Assembly (NCBI GenBank): GCA_003104975.1
Contig: PQAM01000001.1
Coordinates: forward strand, 1-64,000
Direction of reading: 5' to 3'
Source of the DNA: Candidatus Methylomirabilota bacterium
Lineage (GTDB): Bacteria > Methylomirabilota > Methylomirabilia > Methylomirabilales > Methylomirabilaceae
DNA: 64,000 nt
Shown here: in pieces, positions 8,107 through 16,547 of the stretch
Layout: each line of letters begins with the position of its first letter
Numbering within the stretch: the first letter of the stretch is position 1
Made by a program: the position numbers and the translations under genes
Notes under the pieces: generated by a model
Databases searched by the model: none
Seen by the model: the letters and a program-made list of their open reading frames with translations, nothing else
What the model was told of the DNA's origin: nothing

Positions 8107-8787
8107 ATGGTCCGAGTTGGAGCAGATACGCGACCGGACGATCCTGTCGCGAGGTACACCGTCTCGCCTGAGGCCCCCTCAGAGGCGCTGATCGAGCGCG
8201 GCGCGACGGCGCTCCGACACGGCAGCCTGGTTGCGTTTCCTACCGATACACTGTACGCGCTCGGGGCGGACGCCTCAAACCCGAGGGCGATCGAGCAGAT
8301 CTTTGTCGCGAAGGGACGTTCTTTCAACAACCCCATCCCGCTCCTGGTCGCCGATGTCGCCATGGCGACCCGACTTGCAGGGACGTTCCCGGAGGCGGCC
8401 GCTCGTCTGGCCGAGCGTTACTGGCCGGGTCCCCTGACCCTCGTGGTGCCGGCGCCTCCGACGATCTGCCCTCTGCTTACTGCCGGGACCGGTCGGATCG
8501 GTCTCAGGGCCCCCGATGCCGCCGTGGCCCTCGCGCTGATCCGGCACTTCGGCGGTGCGATCACCGGAACAAGTGCGAATCGGTCGGGGGGTCGAGAGCC
8601 TCTGGATGCCGACGAGGTGTTGCGCCAGTTGGGTAACCGGGTGGAGGTGGTGCTGGATGGCGGGCCCGCGGCTGGAGGCAGCCCGTCGACGGTCATCGAT
8701 GTCACAATCAGTCCGCCCGTCGTCTTAAGATCAGGTCCCATCCTGCACGAGGAGATCCTGAGACTGTTAGGATTCCAGGCGCACTGA
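8107..8787 (+). CDS. tsaC: L-threonylcarbamoyladenylate synthase (TsaC/Sua5 family)
   Basis: The 226-residue protein makes threonylcarbamoyl-AMP from threonine, bicarbonate and ATP, the donor for t6A at position 37 of ANN-reading tRNAs. It shows the YrdC-fold hallmarks: FPTDTLYALGADA near residue 38, KGRSFNNPIPLLVAD, RYWPGPLTLVV and the C-terminal TGTSANRSGG. It is shorter than full Sua5 (no extra C-terminal domain). It lies eight bases behind livF but is functionally unrelated, so it may simply be read from the same transcript. Confidence 0.9.
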   Translation: MVRVGADTRPDDPVARYTVSPEAPSEALIERGATALRHGSLVAFPTDTLYALGADASNPRAIEQIFVAKGRSFNNPIPLLVADVAMATRLAGTFPEAAARLAERYWPGPLTLVVPAPPTICPLLTAGTGRIGLRAPDAAVALALIRHFGGAITGTSANRSGGREPLDADEVLRQLGNRVEVVLDGGPAAGGSPSTVIDVTISPPVVLRSGPILHEEILRLLGFQAH

Positions 8788-8862
8788 TCAATTCTCACGC
8801 GCTGGGCAGTACCCCACCGGCCATTCACCTGCTCGTCATTGTTCCGAAAGTCCCCCGTATCG

Positions 8863-8952
8863 GTCATTGCGAGGGAGCGCAGCGACCGAAGCAATCTCAC
8901 CGTACTTCGCCTCTGTCACAGCGGGATTGCTTCGGCTCCGCCCCGCAACGAC
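8863..8952. repeat. Dispersed palindromic repeat, family A
   Basis: The element starts GTCATTGCGAGGGAGCGCAG, contains GAAGCAATCTC and then the opposing GGGATTGCTTCGGC and GCAACGAC arms, folding back on itself. It fills most of the 293-base gap between tsaC and the Rel gene; the rest of that gap shows nothing else. Confidence 0.7.
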
Positions 8953-9080
8953 GCGTCTTAATGTTCATGTGCGATTCCCGAAAGCCTTTGGAAACTCCCT
9001 CACAATATGGTAAAAATAAGGTGTTATCCATGACCGTGGGTCATTAGCCGATCAGCACGACAACATCAGGCATAACAGAA

Positions 9081-11219
9081 ATGGGAATTGAGCCGATCCT
9101 CGAACGGGTGCGCGTCGCCTCACCTGACGCCGACCTGACCCTCCTGCAACGGGCCTACGACTTTGCCGCCAAGGTTCACAGAGGGCAGGAGCGGGTCTCG
9201 GGGGAACCCTACCTGTCACACCCGATCGCCGTAGCCGAGATCGTGCTGAATCTCAAGATGGATGTAGCCAGCGTTGCCGCCGCGCTCCTGCACGACGTGG
9301 TGGAGGATACCCATGCCTCGCTGGAAGAGGTAAACGAGGCGTTCGGCGGTGAGATTGCCAACCTCGTCGACGGTCTCACGAAGATCAGCAAGCTCCCATT
9401 CGGCAGCCGCCAGGAGCATCAGGCCGAGAATCTTCGGAAGATGGTGCTGGCGATGTCTCAGGACATCCGTGTGATCCTGATCAAGCTGGCCGACCGGCTC
9501 CACAATATGCGCACCCTGGAACCGCTGCGGGAGGAGAAGCGTCGACTGATCGCTCGGGAGACGCTCGATATCTACGCGCCCATCGCCCATCGCCTCGGTA
9601 TCTACTGGATGAAGGCGGAGTTTGAAGATCTGGCGCTCCGCTATCTTGAACCCGACGTCTACCGGGATCTGTCGGCGCGGATCGCAAAGAAACGTCGGGA
9701 GCGCGAAAAGGATATTAATGAGGCCATCGAGATCCTCCAGCAGAAGTTTGGCGAGGTCGGGATCCGGGCACGAATCATCGGCCGTCCGAAGCATTTCTTC
9801 AGTATTTACAAGAAGATGCGCGATCAACATAAGGAATTCGATGAGATTTATGACCTCACGGCAGTTCGGGTGATTACCGAATCGATCAAGGACTGCTATG
9901 GGTCGCTGGGGGTTATCCACTCCCTGTGGAAGCCGATTCCAGGGCGGTTTAAGGACTTCATTGCGATGCCCAAATCAAATATGTATCAATCACTCCACAC
10001 GACCGTGATTGGTCCGGTCGGCGAGCCGGTCGAGATCCAGATACGAACCTATGAGATGCACAAAACGGCGGAGGAGGGGATCGCCGCCCATTGGGTCTAT
10101 AAGGAGGGAAAGGCGGCGCTTGACCCGGCCGACAAAGGGTTCGCCTGGATTCGACAGCTTCTGGAGTGGCAGCGTGATCTCAAGGACAGCCGGGAGTTTC
10201 TCGAAACGGTGAAGGTCGATCTGTTCCCCGAAGAGGTCTACGTCTTTACGCCGAATGGGGATGTGAAGAGCTTTCCCAAGGGGGCGTGTCCCATCGACTT
10301 CGCCTTCAGTGTCCATACCGACATCGGCCTCAGATGCGTGGGGGCGAGGGCGAACGGCCGCCTGGTCCCGCTCCGATATGAGCTCCAACATGGCGACATC
10401 ATCGAGATCCTGACCGATTCCAAGCATCACCCGAGCCGTGACTGGCTGAAGTTCGTCAAAACCTCACGCGCGAAGGGCCGGATCAAGCAGTGGATCAAAA
10501 ACGAAGAGAAGGTCCGCAGCATCAGTCTGGGCAAGGACCTGCTGGAGAAGGAGCTACGACGGCTCGGCAAGAGCCCGGTTCAGTTCCTCAAACCCGAGAC
10601 GATGGCGAAGGGCCTGGCGGGTCAGGGCTATCCGACCCCGGACGACTTTTTTGCCACCGTCGGCTTCGGGAAACTCTCCCCGCGCCAGGCGATCAGTAAA
10701 CTCCTGCCTGCGGAAGAGTTGCCCCATGATGGCGAGGTCAAGCCCGAACGCAAGGTCAGACAACCGCCCGATGAGGGCGTCACCCTGCTGGGTTCGCACG
10801 ATTTTCTCATTCGGTTTGCCAGGTGTTGCAACCCGCTCCCCGGCGATGAGATTGTCGGTTTCATCACCCGCGGACGGGGCGTGTCGGTTCATGCGGCGGA
10901 CTGTTCCAATATCGACCAACTGTCGTACGACCCGGATCGCAAGATTAACGTCTCCTGGGATGCGGCGCCGAAAACCGCCCATCAGGTCAAGATCCGGGTG
11001 ATGATCGGAAAGGATCGGCCCGGGATCCTGGCCGCCATCAGCTCGGCGATCTCGGCGACTAAGATCAACATCGCACAGGCTGACATACGGGTGACGGAGG
11101 ACCGGAAGGGGCTCAATACCTTTACGCTGGAGGTATCGGATCTCAAACAGCTTCAATCGGCAATGGGAGCGATTCGGCAGATCGACGGGGTGATGGGGGT
11201 CGAACGTCTCCGTGGCTGA
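9081..11219 (+). CDS. spoT: Bifunctional (p)ppGpp synthetase/hydrolase (Rel/SpoT family)
   Basis: The 712-residue stringent-response enzyme makes and degrades (p)ppGpp. Domains in order: HD hydrolase (residues ~25-180) with intact metal motif LLHDVVEDT; synthetase (~235-345) with GRPKHFFSIYKKM, YDLTAVRVI and the substrate loop YQSLHTTVIGPVGEPVEIQIRT; TGS (~385-445) starting VYVFTPNGDVKSFPKG; a zinc-finger/helical region with CCNPLPGDEIVG; and a C-terminal ACT domain (~640-710). The intact HD residues argue for a bifunctional Rel rather than a synthetase-only RelA. It stands behind a repeat-filled gap and ahead of a stem-loop. Confidence 0.94.
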   Translation: MGIEPILERVRVASPDADLTLLQRAYDFAAKVHRGQERVSGEPYLSHPIAVAEIVLNLKMDVASVAAALLHDVVEDTHASLEEVNEAFGGEIANLVDGLTKISKLPFGSRQEHQAENLRKMVLAMSQDIRVILIKLADRLHNMRTLEPLREEKRRLIARETLDIYAPIAHRLGIYWMKAEFEDLALRYLEPDVYRDLSARIAKKRREREKDINEAIEILQQKFGEVGIRARIIGRPKHFFSIYKKMRDQHKEFDEIYDLTAVRVITESIKDCYGSLGVIHSLWKPIPGRFKDFIAMPKSNMYQSLHTTVIGPVGEPVEIQIRTYEMHKTAEEGIAAHWVYKEGKAALDPADKGFAWIRQLLEWQRDLKDSREFLETVKVDLFPEEVYVFTPNGDVKSFPKGACPIDFAFSVHTDIGLRCVGARANGRLVPLRYELQHGDIIEILTDSKHHPSRDWLKFVKTSRAKGRIKQWIKNEEKVRSISLGKDLLEKELRRLGKSPVQFLKPETMAKGLAGQGYPTPDDFFATVGFGKLSPRQAISKLLPAEELPHDGEVKPERKVRQPPDEGVTLLGSHDFLIRFARCCNPLPGDEIVGFITRGRGVSVHAADCSNIDQLSYDPDRKINVSWDAAPKTAHQVKIRVMIGKDRPGILAAISSAISATKINIAQADIRVTEDRKGLNTFTLEVSDLKQLQSAMGAIRQIDGVMGVERLRG

Positions 11220-11223
11220 GTAC

Positions 11224-11265
11224 AAGCAGCTTTTAGCCAATAGCTGTCAGCTAAAAGCTGCTTTT
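11224..11265. terminator. Stem-loop terminator between the Rel gene and rpmB
   Basis: A perfect 14 bp stem (AAGCAGCTTTTAGC / GCTAAAAGCTGCTT) with a 12-base loop lies five bases after the Rel stop codon. Two converging genes meet here, so it may serve both. The run of T after the stem is short (TTTT), and the AGCTG-type words in it recur in other gaps (39815, 60350), so it may derive from a repeat. Confidence 0.6.
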
Positions 11266-11267
11266 GA

Positions 11268-11471
11268 TCAGCCGGCCTTCTGGACGCGCCCGGATCGAAG
11301 ACAGCGGGTGCACAGCGCAATATAGCGGCGAGTTCCATTCATCACGACATGATGCCGTGAAATGTTGATCTGCTGGCGGCGCTTGCTGACATTGTGGGCA
11401 TGACTGATCTGTTGGCTGACTCGCGGACCTCGGCCGCACAACTCGCAGTGGCTGGAATGCGTAATCGGCAT
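11268..11471 (-). CDS. rpmB: 50S ribosomal protein L28
   Basis: The 67-residue product is ribosomal protein L28 of the large subunit. It has the family's CELCGRGPRVSQQISHAHN start with a Cys pair (CELC) matched by a second pair (CTRC) near residue 53, which together make the zinc-binding version of L28. It uses an ATG with GGGGAGGT upstream. It is the only minus-strand gene left of the terminus in this window and has its own promoter. Confidence 0.93.
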   Translation of the reverse strand: MPITHSSHCELCGRGPRVSQQISHAHNVSKRRQQINISRHHVVMNGTRRYIALCTRCLRSGRVQKAG

Positions 11472-11528
11472 AACGGTACCTCCCCGTGGTTGAGCATACT
11501 GGTCAATGATCGTTCGTCATCGGCGGTA

Positions 11529-11557
11529 ATCATACGACAGCGTTGATACAAAATCAA
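11529..11557 (-). promoter_or_regulatory. Promoter of rpmB
   Basis: Read on the minus strand, TTGATT (11557-11552) and TATGAT (11534-11529) are 17 bases apart. The site lies about 60 bases upstream of the L28 start codon. Confidence 0.6.
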
Positions 11558-11589
11558 GCGTGGAAGCGTAGATCGGCCGGTAAGGATCG

Positions 11590-12144
11590 ATGAGGGTGAT
11601 CGGCGGCTTGGCCAGAGGGCGGCGAATTCTGGCGCCTCGTGGAAGGGTGACGAGGCCGACCTCGGACTATCTGCGCGAGGTTCTGTTCGACCTGCTGGCG
11701 CCGCAGATCGACGGGAAGACCTTTCTTGACCTGTACGCAGGAACCGGAGCGGTCGGAATCGAGGCCCTGAGCCGCGGCGCAGCGGCTGCGATCTTTGTCG
11801 AGCAGAATCGATCGGCGCTGGCGATCCTGTACCGGAATCTCGACCGATCAGGGTTCCGCGAGCGGGCTGTCGTCGTTCCCATGGAGGTACGGCGGTACCT
11901 GCGTCGAGCGGCCATTCGATCGGAACAATTTGATCTGATCTTTTTGGATCCGCCGTATCTATCCGGCGATCGCGAGGCGGCCCTCACCATCATCGCGGAA
12001 AGGCAGGTGCTTGCGCCGGGTGGTCTTGCTATTCTGGAACGATCGGCGAGGATCGCGCAATCCGAGGTCCCCACGGGACTCGAACATGTGCGCGAGGTCC
12101 GCCATGGCGACAGCGCCTTGCAGATTTATCGACGGGAGATATGA
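11590..12144 (+). CDS. rsmD: 16S rRNA (guanine966-N2)-methyltransferase RsmD
   Basis: The 184-residue SAM-dependent methyltransferase should modify G966 of 16S rRNA in the small subunit. It has the RsmD opening RVIGGLARGRRILAPRG, the TRPTSDYLREVLFDLL segment, SAM motif I FLDLYAGTGAVGIEALSRGA and the catalytic DPPY near residue 121. Its length matches the family. The stop overlaps the coaD start by four bases, a pairing of genes seen in many bacteria. Confidence 0.93.
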   Translation: MRVIGGLARGRRILAPRGRVTRPTSDYLREVLFDLLAPQIDGKTFLDLYAGTGAVGIEALSRGAAAAIFVEQNRSALAILYRNLDRSGFRERAVVVPMEVRRYLRRAAIRSEQFDLIFLDPPYLSGDREAALTIIAERQVLAPGGLAILERSARIAQSEVPTGLEHVREVRHGDSALQIYRREI

Positions 12145-12632
12145 TCGTGAAGATGTTAGCGATCTACGCCGGGACGTTTGATCCCTTCACTTTCGGGCAT
12201 ATCGATATTGCCCGGCGGGCGCATTGTCTGTTCAGTCGTCTGGTGATCGCGGTGAGCACAAATCCGAACAAGGCGGCGCTGTTCAGTGTGACAGAGCGAC
12301 AACGGATTATTCGGGACGCCGTTCGGGGGATGCGCGGTATCTCGGTCGACGCCTTCGACGGTCTGTTGGTGGACTATATGCGTCGCCGGAGCGCACGCGT
12401 AGTAATCCGCGGCCTGCGCGCGCTCTCCGACTTCGAATACGAATTCCAGATGGCGCTGATGAATCGAAAACTGAACGAAGAGGTTGAAACGGTCTTCCTG
12501 ATGCCTCACGAACGATATACCTATCTCAGTTCCCGACTGGTGAAGGAGATCGCCCTGCTGGGCGGAGACGTCTCCCAATTTGTGACGCCGATGGTCGAAC
12601 GGATGCTGAAGGAGCGGTTCGAGACTCGTTAG
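12141..12632 (+). CDS. coaD: Pantetheine-phosphate adenylyltransferase
   Basis: The 163-residue enzyme transfers AMP from ATP to 4'-phosphopantetheine, the penultimate step of coenzyme A synthesis. The nucleotidyltransferase signature AIYAGTFDPFTFGHIDIARRA (T/HxGH motif) is at the N terminus, with VSTNPNKAALFSVTERQ and the later SSRLVKEIALLGGDVS. Two Met/Val codons precede the usual start, so translation could begin at 12141 or at the second ATG (12153). It is translationally coupled to rsmD. Confidence 0.95.
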   Translation: MIVKMLAIYAGTFDPFTFGHIDIARRAHCLFSRLVIAVSTNPNKAALFSVTERQRIIRDAVRGMRGISVDAFDGLLVDYMRRRSARVVIRGLRALSDFEYEFQMALMNRKLNEEVETVFLMPHERYTYLSSRLVKEIALLGGDVSQFVTPMVERMLKERFETR

Positions 12633-12677
12633 CGAGAATAACAGAACAGGACGAACACTTAGCGGAGACACAACACA

Positions 12678-13880
12678 ATGTCAATGAACCTATCGAATCG
12701 CGCGAAGAATGCCAGCCCATCCGCCACCCTGGCCATGGCCGCTATCGCCAAGCAGATGAAGGCGGAAGGGATCGATGTCGTCGACTTCGGGCTGGGTGAA
12801 CCGGATTTTGAAACCCCGGCTCACATCAAGGAGGCGGGCATTGCGGCCATCCGTGAGGGATTCACACGCTATACCGCGGCCGCCGGCATCGATGAATTGA
12901 AACAGGCGATCATCACCAAGCTGAAGCGTGATAACGGGCTCTCCTACGCCCCCGCGGAGGTGATCGTATCGTGCGGTTCGAAGCATTCATTGTTCAATAT
13001 CGCCGAGGCGCTGTTCCAATCGGGCGATGAGGTGATTGTGCCCGCCCCCTACTGGGTCACCTATACGGAACAGATTCGTCTGGTCGATGCGCAACCGGTC
13101 ATCGTACAGACGCAGGAGGCGGACGGATTCCATCTGACCCGCGAGGCGATCGAGCCGGCGATTACATCGAGAACCCGGGCCATCCTACTCAACAGTCCCT
13201 GCAACCCGACCGGCGCGATAATCCCGCCGGAGCAGTTGCGGGCGATCGCGGCGCTGGCGGTGGAGCGAAACCTGTTGGTGATTTCGGATGAGGCGTACGA
13301 ATCGCTGACCTACGACGGGCATGCGCATATCAGCATCGCATCGCTCGATGAGCAGATCAAACGGCGAACGATCGTCGTCAACACCGTTTCCAAGGCATAC
13401 GCCATGACCGGTTGGCGAATCGGGTACGCGGCCGGACCGAGCGAGATCATCAAGGCGATGGGCACTATCCAAAGCCAGGTGACCTCGAACCCGACCTCGA
13501 TCGCGCAAAAGGCGGCGGTAGCGGCCCTGCTGGGCCCGCACGATGACCTCCGCACGATGGTGGTCGAATTTGATCGGCGTCGGCGGTATCTCATGGATCG
13601 GCTGAGGGCCGTCCCGGGGATGACCTGCACGCACCCCGAGGGCGCATTCTATCTGTTCCCGAATGTCTCCGGCTTTTACGGAACCGTAGGCGACGGCCGC
13701 CCCGTCAACAACTCCGCCCAGATGGCCGCTTATCTCTTGCAGAGCGCCCACGTCGTGACGGTTCCAGGCAGCGAGTTCGGAAGCGACGCACATCTTCGCC
13801 TGTCATACGCGACGTCGATGGAGCAGATCAGCGCCGGGGTGGAGCGGATCGAGCGCGCCCTGGCCGCGCTGCGCGGCTGA
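12678..13880 (+). CDS. aspC: Aspartate aminotransferase-type PLP enzyme
   Basis: The 400-residue class I aminotransferase converts aspartate and 2-oxoglutarate to oxaloacetate and glutamate, or acts on related substrates. Seen in the sequence: GLGEPDFETPAHI near residue 35, NSPCNPTGAI near 175, DEAYESLTYDG near 205, the PLP-lysine motif NTVSKAYAMTGWRIGYAAGP near 238 and a C-terminal LRLSYATS. The family subgroup (type Ib) often also accepts prephenate, which cannot be judged here. It stands between coaD and miaB, with short gaps. Confidence 0.9.
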   Translation: MSMNLSNRAKNASPSATLAMAAIAKQMKAEGIDVVDFGLGEPDFETPAHIKEAGIAAIREGFTRYTAAAGIDELKQAIITKLKRDNGLSYAPAEVIVSCGSKHSLFNIAEALFQSGDEVIVPAPYWVTYTEQIRLVDAQPVIVQTQEADGFHLTREAIEPAITSRTRAILLNSPCNPTGAIIPPEQLRAIAALAVERNLLVISDEAYESLTYDGHAHISIASLDEQIKRRTIVVNTVSKAYAMTGWRIGYAAGPSEIIKAMGTIQSQVTSNPTSIAQKAAVAALLGPHDDLRTMVVEFDRRRRYLMDRLRAVPGMTCTHPEGAFYLFPNVSGFYGTVGDGRPVNNSAQMAAYLLQSAHVVTVPGSEFGSDAHLRLSYATSMEQISAGVERIERALAALRG

Positions 13881-13888
13881 GCTCGGCG

Positions 13889-15199
13889 ATGCTCAAGCTG
13901 AAGCTGATCACCTACGGCTGTCAGGCCAACGACCTGGATTCGGAGCGGATCACCGGGCTGCTCCTGCGTGAGGGGTATATCCTTACCGAGCAAGAGGAGG
14001 AGGCCGATCTGATTCTGCTGAACACCTGTGCGATCCGCGAGAAGGCGGCGCATAAAGTCTACAGTCGCCTCGGATCCTTTCAGGCGCTGAAACGGCGCCG
14101 CGCCGGACTGAAGATCGGCGTCTGCGGGTGCGTCGCGCAGCAGGAAGGACAGGCGCTGTTGAACCGTTTTCCCTACCTGGACTTTGTCGTCGGTCCCGGT
14201 CAGATCACGGCCATCCCGCCGTTGCTTCAGGCCGGGACGAGAGGGCTGGCGACGGCACGGGCAGCCGGCTATTCCTATCCCGTCGGCGCGCCGGTCGAGC
14301 GCGGAAGCAGTATCAGGGCCTGGGTCAGCATCATGGAGGGGTGTGACCGGTTCTGCACGTTTTGCGTGGTCCCGTTCACCCGGGGTCGCGAGCGCAGCCG
14401 ACCCGCTCAGGAGATTCTCGATGAGATCCGCGGGCTGAAGCGGCAGGGGTATCGCGAGGTCACGTTGCTGGGACAGACCGTCAACTCGTACGGGAGGAAG
14501 CTCACCCCTCGGGTCAGCTTCGTGGAGCTCCTTCGGCAAATCGATGCGCTGGTGGGCGACCGGATGCGGGTTCGATTTACGAGCCCTCACCCCAGCGACG
14601 TCACCGACGAGTTGGCGACGGCGATCGCGGAACTCCCGAGTGTCTGCGAACAGATCCACCTGCCCGTACAGTCCGGATCGGATCGGATTCTGCTCCGCAT
14701 GGAGCGCGGTTACGATCGGGATGAGTATCTGGACAAGGTGGCGCTGCTGCGCGCCAGGGCGCCGGAGATCGCGATTACGACGGATATCATTGTCGGGTTT
14801 CCTGGCGAGACCGACGCGGACTTTCAGGCCACGCTGGACCTGATGCAGGCGGTCGGCCTCGACGGCGCCTTTATCTTTAAATATTCGCCGCGAGCCCACA
14901 CCGAGGCCGAACGGATGGCGGACCAGCTTCCCGAGGAGATCAAAGGGCGTCGGTTGGAGCAGGCGCTCGCGCTGCTGAACCGGCTGTCGCTGGAGCGCAA
15001 CCGGGCCTATCTCGGTCGAACCGTCGAGGTGTTGGTCAATCAAGAGGACCGTAAAGGGGGCACGGCTCGTCATACCGGACGGACGCGACAGAACAAGATC
15101 GTCCATTTCGAGGGGGAGGGGGTCATGGACGGAAGCCTCGTCGCGGTCACTGTCACGGGGGCGACCCCCTTGTACCTGCAAGGGACACTTCAGTGTTAG
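13889..15199 (+). CDS. miaB: tRNA-2-methylthio-N6-dimethylallyladenosine synthase MiaB
   Basis: The 436-residue radical SAM methylthiotransferase adds a 2-methylthio group to i6A at tRNA position 37. The UPF0004 domain carries three cluster cysteines (TYGCQAND, LNTCAIRE, GVCGCVAQ); the radical SAM core has MEGCDRFCTFCVVPFTRGRE (CxxxCxxC), characteristic of MiaB rather than MtaB or RimO; a C-terminal TRAM domain follows. The partner enzyme MiaA, which makes the i6A substrate, is encoded on the other side of the terminus at 37755-38738. The stop overlaps the next gene's GTG. Confidence 0.92.
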   Translation: MLKLKLITYGCQANDLDSERITGLLLREGYILTEQEEEADLILLNTCAIREKAAHKVYSRLGSFQALKRRRAGLKIGVCGCVAQQEGQALLNRFPYLDFVVGPGQITAIPPLLQAGTRGLATARAAGYSYPVGAPVERGSSIRAWVSIMEGCDRFCTFCVVPFTRGRERSRPAQEILDEIRGLKRQGYREVTLLGQTVNSYGRKLTPRVSFVELLRQIDALVGDRMRVRFTSPHPSDVTDELATAIAELPSVCEQIHLPVQSGSDRILLRMERGYDRDEYLDKVALLRARAPEIAITTDIIVGFPGETDADFQATLDLMQAVGLDGAFIFKYSPRAHTEAERMADQLPEEIKGRRLEQALALLNRLSLERNRAYLGRTVEVLVNQEDRKGGTARHTGRTRQNKIVHFEGEGVMDGSLVAVTVTGATPLYLQGTLQC

Positions 15200-15750
15200 C
15201 GCATCGCGTCCTGTTTGAGGAGCAGGCGATTGCCGCACGGATCCAGGAGTTGGCGCGCGTCATTGCCGGGGATCTGCCGGATCGGACACCGGTCCTGATC
15301 GGGCTGCTGACCGGGGCGTTCATCTTCCTCGCCGACCTGGTGCGGGCGCTGGCGCGCCTGGAGATCGAGCCGCAGGTCGATCTGATGGCCGTCTCACACT
15401 ATGGGCCGCTGGTCGCCGCCAGCGGTCTGGTTCAAATCCATAAGGACAGCGCATTGGACCTCAACGGGCGGGTCGTCCTGCTGGTCGACGACATCCTTGA
15501 CTCGGGACACACGCTGGATCTGGTGCGCGCACACCTCGCCGCCCGACATCCGCGTTGGCTGCGCACCTGCGTCCTTTTGGACAAGCCGAGCGGGCGACAG
15601 GTGGCGATGACGGCGGACTATGTCGGCTTTGAGGTGCCCGACGCCTGGATGATCGGCTATGGTCTGGATGCGTATGGGCAGGGGCGGGGGCTTCCGTACG
15701 TCGCAACCCTTCACACCGCAGACCCCGCCGGGACGGACGTCACACGCTGA
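15193..15750 (+). CDS. hpt: Hypoxanthine-guanine phosphoribosyltransferase
   Basis: The 185-residue protein joins hypoxanthine or guanine to PRPP in purine salvage. The PRPP motif VVLLVDDILDSGHTLD (residues ~95-110) and the downstream KPSGR and DYVGFEVPDAWMIGYGLD segments, the latter binding the purine, are typical. It starts with GTG inside the miaB stop region (seven-base overlap), and its own stop overlaps a likely CTG start of the next gene, making a tightly packed run of coupled genes. Confidence 0.9.
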   Translation: MLAHRVLFEEQAIAARIQELARVIAGDLPDRTPVLIGLLTGAFIFLADLVRALARLEIEPQVDLMAVSHYGPLVAASGLVQIHKDSALDLNGRVVLLVDDILDSGHTLDLVRAHLAARHPRWLRTCVLLDKPSGRQVAMTADYVGFEVPDAWMIGYGLDAYGQGRGLPYVATLHTADPAGTDVTR

Positions 15751-16547
15751 ATTCGATCATACAGGATACCCGACGGCGGCGGCTGGTCAAAGAGGACCTG
15801 GTCTACGGACCGCTGTCATCTCGACGGCTCGGCCGCTCGCTCGGCGTCAATCTGCTGGGGACGGGGGCCAAGTACTGCTCTTTTAACTGCCGGTACTGTC
15901 AGTGCGGCTGGACCGTTCGGCGGGTCCGGGAGGAGACCGTCGCGCCTTCGGATCTTCCTACCGGCGATCAGGTGATCGACGCCCTGGAGACGCGACTGCA
16001 GCAGGTGCGTCGCGAGCGGATCCCCGTCGACGTCATCACCTTCTCCGGAAACGGCGAACCGACACTCCATCCGGAGTTGCGGGCGATCGTTGAGGCCGTT
16101 TCGAATCTGCGGGATCTCTACGTGCCGACCGCCCGATTGGCCATCCTATCAAACAGCTCGACGGTACACCGTCCGGAGATCCGCATCGCCCTGCGGAGGA
16201 TCGACCTCAAACTGATGAAGCTGGATGCCGGCGACGAGGCCCTGGTGCGCCGACTGAATCTGCCGGCGCCAGGGTGGAACTTCGCCATGATGGTCCGGGG
16301 ATTGACGGAGCTTGACGGCGTGATCCTGCAGACGATGTTCGTCTGGGGGAGGGTCGCCAACACGGCGCCCGCCGCAATCCGGCAGTGGTCGGACCGGGTC
16401 GCCGAGATTCGGCCGCGCCGCGTCCATATCTACACACTGGACCGCGTCCCGGCCGACCGTACCCTGATACCGGTCGCCCGGACGGTACTCGAATCGATTG
16501 CCGAGTATGCACGAAAGCGCGCCCATGTTCCCATCGAGGTCTACTGA
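15747..16547 (+). CDS. Radical SAM protein (COG0731-like), probable CTG start
   Basis: The 266-residue reading frame encodes a radical SAM protein. Its N-terminal part has YGPLSSRRLGRSLGVNLL followed by the cluster motif YCSFNCRYCQCG (CxxxCxxC), then VDVITFSGNGEPTLHPEL. The arrangement resembles the COG0731 group of Fe-S oxidoreductases, whose substrates are mostly unknown. No ATG, GTG or TTG occurs in frame before 15972, which would remove the cluster motif. The CTG at 15747 overlaps the hpt TGA as CTGA, mirroring the ATGA/GTGA overlaps of its neighbours, so I take it as the start. The exact start remains uncertain. Confidence 0.75.
   Translation: MNSIIQDTRRRRLVKEDLVYGPLSSRRLGRSLGVNLLGTGAKYCSFNCRYCQCGWTVRRVREETVAPSDLPTGDQVIDALETRLQQVRRERIPVDVITFSGNGEPTLHPELRAIVEAVSNLRDLYVPTARLAILSNSSTVHRPEIRIALRRIDLKLMKLDAGDEALVRRLNLPAPGWNFAMMVRGLTELDGVILQTMFVWGRVANTAPAAIRQWSDRVAEIRPRRVHIYTLDRVPADRTLIPVARTVLESIAEYARKRAHVPIEVY

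Noticed and set aside
13730-15238. 502-residue minus-strand frame opposite miaB
   Set aside because: Antisense shadow; miaB has full Fe-S and TRAM motifs on the other strand.
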